Positions 9,739 through 17,558 of a stretch of 64,000 bases of DNA are shown one piece after another (position 1 is the stretch's first letter; each line of letters opens with the position of its first letter). This stretch comes from Psychrobacter luti. GTDB taxonomy: Bacteria > Pseudomonadota > Gammaproteobacteria > Pseudomonadales > Moraxellaceae. The stretch lies in assembly GCF_014192115.1 (NCBI RefSeq), contig NZ_JACHXL010000002.1, forward strand, positions 310,001-374,000, written 5' to 3'. A program made the translations under genes and the position numbers. The notes under the pieces are model-generated. The model was not told the origin of the DNA and did no database searches. It was given only the letters and a program-made list of their open reading frames with translations.

Positions 9739-9777
9739 AAAAAAGCCACCCTGCGATAATCAGCAAGGTGGCTTTTT
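9739..9777. terminator. Terminator between OYE and pirin genes
   Basis: AAAAAGCCACC pairs with GGTGGCTTTTT around a 16-nt loop. A/T tracts on both sides suit the convergent genes on either side. Confidence 0.88.
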
Positions 9778-9820
9778 CAATGGGTAAGTTTTGGCTATTT
9801 ACCCGAATTGTTAATCCAAA

Positions 9821-10792
9821 TCATTTACCAAAGTTACCCGTTTGATAGTCACGAAATGTTTGTTTTAACTCCGCTTGTGTATTCATGACGAACGGTCCGT
9901 AGCCTGCTACTGGCTCACTAATAGGCTCACCGCTTAATAGCAGTAACTTAACAATGTTTGGCGCTTGCTTATTATCAGAGAGCTTAGGATACGTGAGCTC
10001 GATGCTATCGCTTATCTGCGTTGCTGATTGTTCATTGGTAGCATTAATATCAGTATCAGTTGGCGTGGCAAACTGAATCAGACTGCCTGCGCTCACTGGC
10101 GTATCGTTAATCAGTAGCGCGCCTTCTTGTACCAATATCATGACATTATGGCTATTTGGCACTTGCAGCGTCGTTGTCCCTGATTGATGTAACTCGATAT
10201 CCCATAAATTGATAGGCGTAAAGGTACTTGCCGCACCTGTCGTATCTTGCCACTCACCTGCAATAATCGCCGCTTTACCAATAGCATGTCTATTCTCACT
10301 ATCTGTTAAATCAACGATAGGCAAGTCAGCCCGTGTTAAAGTTTGATATTTAGGCTCAGTCAGCTTGTGAGCGCTTGGCAAATTGACCCACAATTGCACC
10401 ATGCTAAAAGGACCGCCACGCTGGCCAAAGGCTGGCGAGTGGAACTCTTGGTGCATAATGCCGCGCCCCGCAGTCATCCATTGCACACCGCCTTCTTGAA
10501 TGACGCCATAACCACCGGCCGAATCAGCATGGCTAATCTCGCCTGCATAAGCAATCGTTACCGTCTCAAAGCCCTTATGCGGATGCTGTCCAACACCATG
10601 CGGCTGTGTGTCATAGTTTGGATTTGGGGCAAAATTTGTCGGCTGACCATAGTCTAATAACAAAAATGGATCGGTGTGATAGTGATTAAAATCAGCATCA
10701 TTATCTAAATGATTGAACAAGGTTTTAACATAAAAACCGTCACCGACCCAATGCGGTTCTTTATCGCTATGAATATGTTGGATAGAACGCAT
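9821..10792 (-). CDS. Pirin-family protein
   Basis: A 323-residue bicupin protein. The N-terminal cupin carries the pirin metal-site signature: HPHKGFETVT near residue 80, later H.D..G, and then MHQEF near residue 120. The C-terminal pirin_C cupin spans about residues 190-310. Bacterial pirins bind iron or another metal and have been linked to quercetin oxidation or to binding metabolic enzymes; the specific role here cannot be read. GAGG seven bases before the ATG supports the start. The YhiN-like gene upstream is on the same strand about 90 bases away, so the two may be co-transcribed. Confidence 0.9.
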   Translation of the reverse strand: MRSIQHIHSDKEPHWVGDGFYVKTLFNHLDNDADFNHYHTDPFLLLDYGQPTNFAPNPNYDTQPHGVGQHPHKGFETVTIAYAGEISHADSAGGYGVIQEGGVQWMTAGRGIMHQEFHSPAFGQRGGPFSMVQLWVNLPSAHKLTEPKYQTLTRADLPIVDLTDSENRHAIGKAAIIAGEWQDTTGAASTFTPINLWDIELHQSGTTTLQVPNSHNVMILVQEGALLINDTPVSAGSLIQFATPTDTDINATNEQSATQISDSIELTYPKLSDNKQAPNIVKLLLLSGEPISEPVAGYGPFVMNTQAELKQTFRDYQTGNFGK

Positions 10793-10883
10793 AATAAACC
10801 TCGCAAGCTTAAACGCTTTATTTTGTGACGATAGAGCTACTTCTTATAAATTTTAATTATTAAGTACCTCTAAAAAGGATATA

Positions 10884-12185
10884 TCAAACCACTTCGCCGC
10901 AAACAAAGCCACTGGCCCACGCCCATTGAAAGTTATAGCCGCCAAGCCAACCTGTGACGTCGAGTACTTCACCGATAAAATATAGCCCGTCTTGATGTTT
11001 GCTTTGCATGGTCTTTGACGAGACTTCATCGGTTTTAATACCGCCGCGTGTGACCTCAGCGGTACGATAGCCTTCGGTGCCAGACGGCTTTAGCTGCCAG
11101 CCATTGAGCGTTGCGCCAAGCTCTATCAAGCGCTCATCTTTAATATTGGCAAGCTCGGTATCTTTGATATCGTCCCATAGATGGGTTTGTAGCGCTGCCA
11201 GCAGTTTTTTTGGTAAAGCATTGTCGGTATTGTCTGCCAAAACCGTCCGGATAAGCTGGCGTGGATGTGATTTTTTATGAGCAAGTAAAAGTGCAGTCAT
11301 ATCTATATCAGGCAGCAAATTGATGGTGATGGTTTCGCCAACATGCCAATAGTTGGACAGTTGTAGCATAGCCGGACCAGATAGGCCGCGATGGGTGAAG
11401 AGCAGCGGTAGCTTAAAGGAGATGCGCTCATTACTGGCTATCACCGGCAGACTGATACCGGCAAGCGTACGAATCAGCTCACCGGTTTTATCAGTAAATG
11501 TAAAAGGAACAAGACTGGCATCGGTTGTGACCAATGTATGGCCGAACTGTTGCGCAAGATCGTAACCAAATCCGCTTGCGCCTAGCGTTGGAATAGACAA
11601 ACCGCCCGTTGCTACCACGAGCGACTCACAGCGATAACTTGTTTGCGGCAGCTTGCTTTGATTGCCGTTTTCTTTTCTCTCTTGCTTCTCTTTTTTACTT
11701 AACTGTTTGCTGGTGATTAATTCAAAGCGGGATTTTTCATTATTCTCAAAAGTTTTTACTTGTTCGATGTGGGTATTAAGTCTGACTTGCACGCCTACGG
11801 CGGCGCATTCATCGAGTAGCATGGTTAAAATATCTTGTGCTGAATCATCACAAAATAGCTGCCCGTGCTCGCGCTCATGGTAAGGGATTTTATGCTGCTC
11901 AACCATGCCGATAAATTCCCAACTCGGATAACGACTGAGCGCTGATTTACAAAAGTGCGCATTGCTACCGATAAAATGTTCAGGCTCGACAAAGTAATTG
12001 GTAAAGTTACAGCGCCCGCCACCTGACATGAGAATTTTTTTGCCAGCTTTATTGGCATGGTCGAGCACTAAGACACGGCGACCACGGCGACCAGCGGTGA
12101 GTGCACAATATAACCCTGACGCACCAGCGCCGATGACAATGGCATCATAGTGATTTTGTGATGGTGCATTGCGGGTATTTTCCAT
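10884..12185 (-). CDS. NAD(P)/FAD-dependent oxidoreductase, HI0933/YhiN family
   Basis: A flavoprotein of 433 residues when started at the ATG ending at 12185; a TTG five codons upstream is also possible, but the GGA element is better placed for the ATG. The N-terminal FAD motif IGAGASGLYCALTAGRRGRRV and LMSGGGRCNFTN define the HI0933 family. The C-terminal GEVLDVTGWLGGYNFQWAWASG is equally typical. No reaction has been firmly assigned to this family; related proteins act on tRNA or on aromatic cofactors. A Lys/Glu-rich stretch near residue 165 looks like a surface loop. It precedes the pirin gene on the same strand. Confidence 0.88.
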   Translation of the reverse strand: MENTRNAPSQNHYDAIVIGAGASGLYCALTAGRRGRRVLVLDHANKAGKKILMSGGGRCNFTNYFVEPEHFIGSNAHFCKSALSRYPSWEFIGMVEQHKIPYHEREHGQLFCDDSAQDILTMLLDECAAVGVQVRLNTHIEQVKTFENNEKSRFELITSKQLSKKEKQERKENGNQSKLPQTSYRCESLVVATGGLSIPTLGASGFGYDLAQQFGHTLVTTDASLVPFTFTDKTGELIRTLAGISLPVIASNERISFKLPLLFTHRGLSGPAMLQLSNYWHVGETITINLLPDIDMTALLLAHKKSHPRQLIRTVLADNTDNALPKKLLAALQTHLWDDIKDTELANIKDERLIELGATLNGWQLKPSGTEGYRTAEVTRGGIKTDEVSSKTMQSKHQDGLYFIGEVLDVTGWLGGYNFQWAWASGFVCGEVV

Positions 12186-12709
12186 GACGATATGTTCCAA
12201 AGAGCGAGAGGTTGTAAAGAGTAAAATAAAAGGTAGCTATAAAGGCAGTAATAAAAATGGCTGTAAAATTAGTAATAAAATAAATAGTAGATTTTGATGC
12301 AAGAAAATAGCAGGCTACTCAATAGAGCTTGCCGCTATTTTAAAGCCTATCTTTAGGCTAGCCATTGTCCATGTTTTCTTCCAGCTTACAAGGATTAAAT
12401 AAGGTGATGATAGATTCTCTATAGGACTAAAACTGTCCAAAATTATAAAAACGCAGGCATGAAGAATATTATTGAATAATCAATCGATTCATCAAGATGT
12501 GTACTGCCTTATCAAGTATACAGCTGTGCAGCGGAATTGTTGTGATTCACGGTTGATGTCTTGCAACCCTCGCGCTTATTTGTCAAACTATCCTTAGGTG
12601 TCACAATATGGAAGATGACGCTTATTACCTGTAGCAGCTATTGTTGTTTGACGTCAGTCGCTTCATGAAAGCTGCTACAGGTCATAATAATTAGAAAAGG
12701 ATGACTACG
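12186..12709. other. Long acs leader/promoter region
   Basis: About 520 bases without a gene. Near the acs end lie a possible promoter (TTGTCA 12580-12585, weak ACAATA 12603-12608) and a perfect 13-bp inverted repeat at 12627-12682. A small GCCTA hairpin sits near 12342-12360. No other structure is evident. Confidence 0.4.
12627..12682 (+). promoter_or_regulatory. Large inverted repeat in the acs leader
   Basis: A perfect 13-bp inverted repeat (12627-12639 with 12670-12682, ACCTGTAGCAGCT and its complement) flanks a 30-base interior that contains TGACGTCA at 12649-12656. It ends 13 bases before the acs AAAAGG. There is no T-tract, so it is not a classical terminator. An RNA hairpin acting on translation, or an operator, is possible. 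Confidence 0.5.
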
Positions 12710-14671
12710 ATGACTCAGAAATCATTTCCTCTCACGGCTGAATTTGTCGCCGCTGCCAACACCACCGCCGAGCAATACGCTAAAGAATACCAACAATCCA
12801 TTGCGTCACCTGAAGCAAACGACGCCTTCTGGGCGAAGCGTGCCGAGCTGATTGATTGGATAAAAAAGCCTACCAAAATTAGCAATGTTAATTATGACTT
12901 AGAAGATTTTCATATCAAGTGGTATGAAGATGGTGAGCTTAATATCTCAGTCAACTGCCTTGATCGCCATGTTAAAAATAACCCCTATAAACCTGCGATT
13001 ATCTGGGAAGGTGACCATCCATCATTGCATAAAATCATCTCATTTAAAGAGCTGCATGAAGCTGTTTGTCGCCTAGGTAATGCAATGCGCAAACTTGGGG
13101 TTAAAAAGGGCGATCGCGTCACCTTATATATGCCTATGATACCAGAAGCGATGGTGGCAATGCTGGCGTGTACCCGTATTGGGGCGGTGCATTCGGTAGT
13201 ATTCGGCGGCTTTTCTGCTGAGAGTTTGGGCAACCGTATTATTGATAGCCAATCTAAATTGGTTATTACTGCCGATGAAGGTATTCGTGGCAATAAGCGC
13301 ACGCCGCTCAAAGCCAGTGTCGACCGTGCTTTAGACATGGATGGCACCGATAGCGTGACCAACGTCATTGTCGTGCATCGTACGGGTAATTCTGTACCGA
13401 TGAGTGGACGCCGCGATGTTTGGTATCACAGTTTGGTCGATGGTGAGTCAAAGCATTGCGAACCTGAAGTAATGAATGCCGAAGACCCGCTATTCTTATT
13501 ATATACCTCTGGCTCAACGGGCAAGCCAAAAGGTGTGTTGCATACCACTGGTGGTTATATCACTTATGCGCTTTCTACGTTCCGTGATGTCTTTGATATT
13601 AAAGAAGACGACGTCTATTGGTGTACGGCGGATGTCGGCTGGGTGACGGGTCATACCTATGCTACTTACGCTCCGCTTGCTAATGGCACGACGACCGTTA
13701 TGTTTGAAGGCGTACCAGAGTATCCAACGTGGGCGCGTATCGGTCATATTATTGATAAACACCAAGTCACGGTTTTATACACCGCACCGACGGCTATTCG
13801 TGCCATGATGAAAGAGGGTGATACCTTTGTCCGTGAGTCGAATCGCTCAAGTTTGCGCTTGCTCGGTACCGTTGGTGAGCCGATCAATCCAGAAGCTTGG
13901 GATTGGTACTATCATGTCGTCGGCGGTGGTAAATGTCCGATTGTCGATACGTGGTGGCAAACGGAAACCGGCGGTATTTTATTGGCGCCGATACCGGGCA
14001 CGGTAGATATGAAACCGGGCGCGGCGATGAATCCCTTGTACGGTATTGTACCCGTCGTCGTTGACGGTGATGGCGAAATACTTGAAGGTTCTGCGGAAGG
14101 CAACCTTGCAATCAGTGGTGGTTGGCCGGGGCAGATGCGTACCATTTATAATGATCATGAGCGCTTTTTAAAAACCTATTTTACCGAATATCCGGGTTAT
14201 TATTTCACTGGCGATGGTGCGCAGCGAGACGAAGACGGACACTATTGGATTACCGGACGGGTAGATGACGTGCTTAACGTCTCAGGACATCGATTGGGCA
14301 CTGCAGAGATTGAGAGCGCGGTGGTGGCGCATCCGGCGACCGCTGAGGCGGCTATTGTTGGTATGCCGCACGACATTCGCGGTATGGGTATTTGCGCTTT
14401 TATTATCCTAAAATCAGGCGAAACTGCCACTGAATCACTAAAATCAGAGCTTAACCGCCATGTGCGCATGGAGATTGGTCCGATTGCCAATTTAGATGCT
14501 ATCTATATGGTCAATGTGTTACCCAAGACTCGCTCTGGGAAAATCATGCGCCGTATCTTGCGTAATCTTGCGGCAGGGCAATATGTTGGACTGGGTGATT
14601 TATCGACCCTTGCTGATAGCACCGTTATCAATGAATTGGTCGATGTCGTTAAGGCTGAACGCGGAGACTGA
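12710..14671 (+). CDS. acs: Acetyl-CoA synthetase (acetate-CoA ligase, AMP-forming)
   Basis: It activates acetate to acetyl-CoA through acetyl-AMP, the high-affinity route for acetate use. About 653 residues, normal for the family. The adenylate-forming motif [11 protein letters not shown] lies near residue 265, [10 protein letters not shown] near 415, and the regulatory acetylation site [11 protein letters not shown] near 611. An ATG at 12701 directly abuts AAAAGG, leaving no spacer, whereas the ATG at 12710 has nine bases, so the latter is chosen. It is monocistronic, with a large inverted repeat in its leader and a terminator behind. The same window carries the reversible ackA-pta route. 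Confidence 0.97.
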   Translation: MTQKSFPLTAEFVAAANTTAEQYAKEYQQSIASPEANDAFWAKRAELIDWIKKPTKISNVNYDLEDFHIKWYEDGELNISVNCLDRHVKNNPYKPAIIWEGDHPSLHKIISFKELHEAVCRLGNAMRKLGVKKGDRVTLYMPMIPEAMVAMLACTRIGAVHSVVFGGFSAESLGNRIIDSQSKLVITADEGIRGNKRTPLKASVDRALDMDGTDSVTNVIVVHRTGNSVPMSGRRDVWYHSLVDGESKHCEPEVMNAEDPLFLLYTSGSTGKPKGVLHTTGGYITYALSTFRDVFDIKEDDVYWCTADVGWVTGHTYATYAPLANGTTTVMFEGVPEYPTWARIGHIIDKHQVTVLYTAPTAIRAMMKEGDTFVRESNRSSLRLLGTVGEPINPEAWDWYYHVVGGGKCPIVDTWWQTETGGILLAPIPGTVDMKPGAAMNPLYGIVPVVVDGDGEILEGSAEGNLAISGGWPGQMRTIYNDHERFLKTYFTEYPGYYFTGDGAQRDEDGHYWITGRVDDVLNVSGHRLGTAEIESAVVAHPATAEAAIVGMPHDIRGMGICAFIILKSGETATESLKSELNRHVRMEIGPIANLDAIYMVNVLPKTRSGKIMRRILRNLAAGQYVGLGDLSTLADSTVINELVDVVKAERGD

Positions 14672-14777
14672 TAATAGCTATCGAATAGCTATTTATAGGT
14701 AAAATCGTTAAAAGTAGATTTTCTAGCGTCAATACTTACGCTTATAACCAAGCTTTTATAGATTTAAGTTAAATAAT

Positions 14778-14813
14778 AAAGAGCCATGTTATCAAAAATA
14801 GCATGGCTCTTTT
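14778..14813 (+). terminator. acs terminator
   Basis: AAAGAGCCATG pairs with CATGGCTCTTT around a 13-nt loop, about 105 bases after acs. Confidence 0.85.
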
Positions 14814-14918
14814 ACGCAGACGTTATTGATATTGGCAGGCTTTAAAGATTCAATATATTTAATCTAGACCAATACTAAAAATTAAAGCATGTATCGCTAT
14901 AAGAAGAGGTAGGACACT

Positions 14919-15350
14919 ATGTTTGGATTTGATATCGATATAGAGCTGATGCAATATCATTTTTTTCAATTGGGTATAGCTTTTATTCTCTCCTTACCGA
15001 TTGCGCTCAACCGTGAAATGAAAGACAACGGTGCAGGGCTGAGAACTTTTCCACTAGTAACGATTGCTTCCTGTGCTTTTATGCTCGTAGGTATGGATAT
15101 TTATGATTCGGCTGGTGAAGCGAGGATCATGTACGCAATCATAACGGGTATGGGCTTTATCGGGGGTGGGGCAATTTTTAAAAACGAAGAAGGCTCAAAA
15201 GGTACGGCAACGGCAGCAAGCTTATGGAATACTGGTGCTATTGGTATTTCAGTTGCTTACGGTCGCTATGAGATTGCCATTATTTTGTCGTTTGTAGGTT
15301 TTTTAATTTTGCAGTTCTCAGAGCCATTTAAATCCAAACATAAGCTTTAA
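14919..15350 (+). CDS. MgtC/SapB-family membrane protein
   Basis: A 143-residue protein with four hydrophobic segments, covering only the membrane domain of the MgtC/SapB family. Characteristic pieces are ALNREMKDNGAGLRTFPLV, the central GMGFIGGGAIFK and GTATAASLWNTGAIGI. MgtC proteins are linked to growth in low magnesium and, in some pathogens, to control of the F-type ATPase. Many short homologues, like this one, lack the C-terminal soluble domain and have unknown roles. GGTAGGA lies just before the ATG. It is a single gene between acs and pgsA with its own upstream gap. Confidence 0.88.
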   Translation: MFGFDIDIELMQYHFFQLGIAFILSLPIALNREMKDNGAGLRTFPLVTIASCAFMLVGMDIYDSAGEARIMYAIITGMGFIGGGAIFKNEEGSKGTATAASLWNTGAIGISVAYGRYEIAIILSFVGFLILQFSEPFKSKHKL

Positions 15351-15831
15351 TGCTAAAGCGCAGGCAAAAAAGAGCCCACGAAGGAGGTGTCGTGGGCTGA
15401 GGAAAACTTATCATGCGACCGAATTACTTTTGATATTAACGATTTTGATGGTAATGAGTCACAAATAAATTGATCAGGATTTATTGTTGTTAATATAAAG
15501 ATGATGTCATAACGCTATATTTCAAGAGTTTCTTACATCTGCTTACAACTATCAGTGCACAACTGTATTTATTTGACCATGATAACCGAGAATGGCTAAT
15601 TTACCTAGTTTGCTTACATGTCATTACGTTTCGAGGGCGTTATACCTCCGTATCTTGTCAAGAAGTATAAAATAACAAGGTTGTTATAAATCTCTATTTA
15701 TAAGCTGCTATCGGTTAAAATAAAGGGCAATTCAACAAAGCCAAAATCAACCTATAGAGATGGCATGACGCCATGCCGTAAAAATGCTAAGCTAGCCACA
15801 TTCCTATCGTTCACTATCAACTGGGTTTGCC
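15351..15831. other. Long intergenic region mgtC-pgsA
   Basis: A non-coding region of 481 bases. It contains the anti-SD hairpin at 15366-15398 and several short A/T-rich hairpins. A TGTTATAAA element near 15681-15689 could serve as an extended -10 for pgsA. The hairpin's orientation suggests a minus-strand small RNA ending there, but I found no convincing minus-strand promoter. Confidence 0.4.
15366..15398 (-). terminator. Minus-strand terminator-like hairpin with a 16S-tail (anti-SD) loop; possible sRNA 3' end
   Basis: A perfect 9-bp stem (15373-15381 with 15390-15398) and an 8-nt loop. Read on the minus strand, the loop is CACCTCCT and a run of six T follows one base after the stem, as in an intrinsic terminator. 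The loop plus flank reproduces CACCTCCTT of the 16S rRNA 3' end. Read on the plus strand it shows AAGGAGGTG, a perfect Shine-Dalgarno sequence, and there is no T-tract. No annotated minus-strand gene ends here. Confidence 0.5.
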
Positions 15832-16518
15832 ATGACCGAGAGTACACAGCTGCACACGCCAGAACAAAAACCGCTACCAGCGCAAAATGATAAAAGTATT
15901 TTTAATCTGCCCAACAATCTAACAATTGCGCGTATTTTGATGATTCCGCTATTTGTGGCGATTGCCTATTGGCCACCTGCCCTAGGTATTGGAATGCCCG
16001 CGATTTCAGATAACGTCATTGCTCGGGTAGGCATGAGTGAGTTTAGCGACAGTTTACTGCGCCATTTACTGCTTACTGGCGTCTTTATTATCGCCGCAAT
16101 TACCGATTGGCTTGATGGCTATTTTGCCCGTAAGCTCAATGTAGTATCTGCCTTTGGACGCTTTTTGGACCCTGTTGCCGATAAGCTGATGGTCGCAGCT
16201 GCCTTGATTATTTTAGTGCAGTGGCATCCCAATATCATTATGGCAATTGCCGCGATTGTGATTATCTCGCGTGAAATCGCGGTATCGGCGCTACGTGAAT
16301 GGATGGCTGAGCTCGGTAAAAGTACCAGCGTAGCAGTCTCTTATGTCGGTAAACTCAAAACTACTTTTCAGATGATAGCCATCACTGTTTTATTATTAAA
16401 CTGGCAATCGCTTGAGATGATAGGCTACGTATTAATGGTTGCCGCTGTGATTTTAACCTTATGGTCGATGCTCATTTACCTAAAAGCCGCGTGGCCTTAT
16501 TTAAAACAAAGTGGTTAA
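15832..16518 (+). CDS. pgsA: CDP-diacylglycerol-glycerol-3-phosphate 3-phosphatidyltransferase
   Basis: It makes phosphatidylglycerophosphate, the committed step to phosphatidylglycerol and cardiolipin, in the inner membrane. The CDP-alcohol phosphatidyltransferase motif is complete: D-G..AR near residue 90 (DWLDGYFARK), then G...D...D in FGRFLDPVADK. There are about five hydrophobic segments. At 228 residues it is longer than the usual ~185 because of a polar N-terminal tail of about 25 residues and an insertion near residues 50-75. The ribosome binding site is weak (GGGT). A bidirectional terminator follows. Confidence 0.95.
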   Translation: MTESTQLHTPEQKPLPAQNDKSIFNLPNNLTIARILMIPLFVAIAYWPPALGIGMPAISDNVIARVGMSEFSDSLLRHLLLTGVFIIAAITDWLDGYFARKLNVVSAFGRFLDPVADKLMVAAALIILVQWHPNIIMAIAAIVIISREIAVSALREWMAELGKSTSVAVSYVGKLKTTFQMIAITVLLLNWQSLEMIGYVLMVAAVILTLWSMLIYLKAAWPYLKQSG

Positions 16519-16541
16519 TATAGATTAGAAATGAGTTTAAT

Positions 16542-16578
16542 AAAAAACGCCAGTCGCATCATGTGACTGGCGTTTTTT
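16542..16578. terminator. Bidirectional terminator between pgsA and the stress protein gene
   Basis: A 14-bp perfect stem, AAAAAACGCCAGTC with GACTGGCGTTTTTT, and a 9-nt loop. It sits between convergent genes with A/T tracts on both sides. Confidence 0.92.
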
Positions 16579-16635
16579 TATGGAGGCATCTATAACACTC
16601 TAATACTTTAGTTTCTCAAAGCATAGCTATAGGGT

Positions 16636-17130
16636 TTATAAAGAGACTGAAAAAGTTTCGCCCATATCTTCAGCAGTTTTGCCATCTTGTACCGCTGCTG
16701 CTGCCATCTTAAACATGTTTACCACTGTACTACCGCTAAGCCAACATTCTGCACCATGAGGCACGACTTTAATCAATTGTACATTTTCATCTTCCTTGCC
16801 ATGCTCAAAGAAGGCATTGTAAACTGGCGACCATAGCTCATCTAATTTAGCCTTGTCTGTCGGTAATTCAGCGTTAGCACTGATAGATACGAAGTTTTTG
16901 TCATCTTGAGTGGCATAAGTGAGACCGATTCTTTTATCATCCTGAATATCCTTGACGACGTCTGAGGATTTATCGCCGATAAACCAAATTTCTTTATTGT
17001 CGAGATTGACCTCATTAGTGGTCATCGGCCAAGCATGAATATCGCCTTTTTTATTAGTGGTACTCATCATAGCGAACTTCACATCTTTGATAACATCTTG
17101 AATTTTAGCAATATGCTCTGGGTTACTCAT
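16636..17130 (-). CDS. Pyridoxamine 5'-phosphate oxidase-related FMN-binding protein (general stress protein 26 type)
   Basis: A 164-residue single-domain split-barrel protein. The pattern FAMMSTTNKKGDIHAWPMTT, then EIWFIGD..S..VKDI..D.R.GLTYA and VSISANAEL, matches the COG3871 stress protein group, which binds FMN or FAD. The C-terminal helical part has VPHGAECWLS. Family members respond to salt and other stress; their reaction is not settled. AAAGGA eight bases before the ATG supports the start. The gene stands alone, convergent with pgsA and divergent from purL. Confidence 0.85.
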   Translation of the reverse strand: MSNPEHIAKIQDVIKDVKFAMMSTTNKKGDIHAWPMTTNEVNLDNKEIWFIGDKSSDVVKDIQDDKRIGLTYATQDDKNFVSISANAELPTDKAKLDELWSPVYNAFFEHGKEDENVQLIKVVPHGAECWLSGSTVVNMFKMAAAAVQDGKTAEDMGETFSVSL

Positions 17131-17558
17131 GGTGATTATCCTTTTTCATTATAGTGATTGGTTTCTGGTTTCTGGATTATCGTTATTGATTAAGTTTTTA
17201 CTTCATTAAGTATATTAGTTAGACGGTCAAGGTCTAGATAGGTAAGAGATTAACTCGCCAGCAACTGTGCTACCTAGAATAACGATTACCGCTAGCATAT
17301 TTATATAGGTTGCCAGTAATGCGATGTGAGTGTTTGTAAGGACTATAAGGATTGAGTAAAAATTGTGACGCTGTGCCGTCAGGCTTACCGCTTTGACAGT
17401 GAATTGATACTATTTTCTCAAAGCTTCAGCATAATATTAACGAAGCGATTGGCAATTTATCTTGGTTTTGTCCTGCTTATCACAGGGCTTCTTGTTATAA
17501 TACGCAGACCATTTACTTTGCATGGCAGAGATGCCTTGATCTTACGGATTATGCCTTT
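17131..17558. other. Divergent promoter region before purL
   Basis: About 430 bases. It contains the extended -10 of purL. An open frame at 17365-17562 ends inside purL's start but carries that promoter, so I treat it as non-coding. Confidence 0.45.
17493..17501 (+). promoter_or_regulatory. Extended -10 promoter of purL
   Basis: TGTTATAAT (TGn plus a perfect TATAAT) at 17493-17501 lies about 57 bases before purL. No good -35 is seen at 16-18 bases, as is usual for extended -10 promoters. The 16-mer TTGTTATAATACGCAG also occurs upstream of potG. Confidence 0.6.

Noticed and set aside
15371-15410. Similarity of GAGGAAAA after the hairpin to the RNase P RNA motif GAGGAAAGTCC
   Set aside because: Only eight bases agree, and the rest of the RNase P RNA core is missing.
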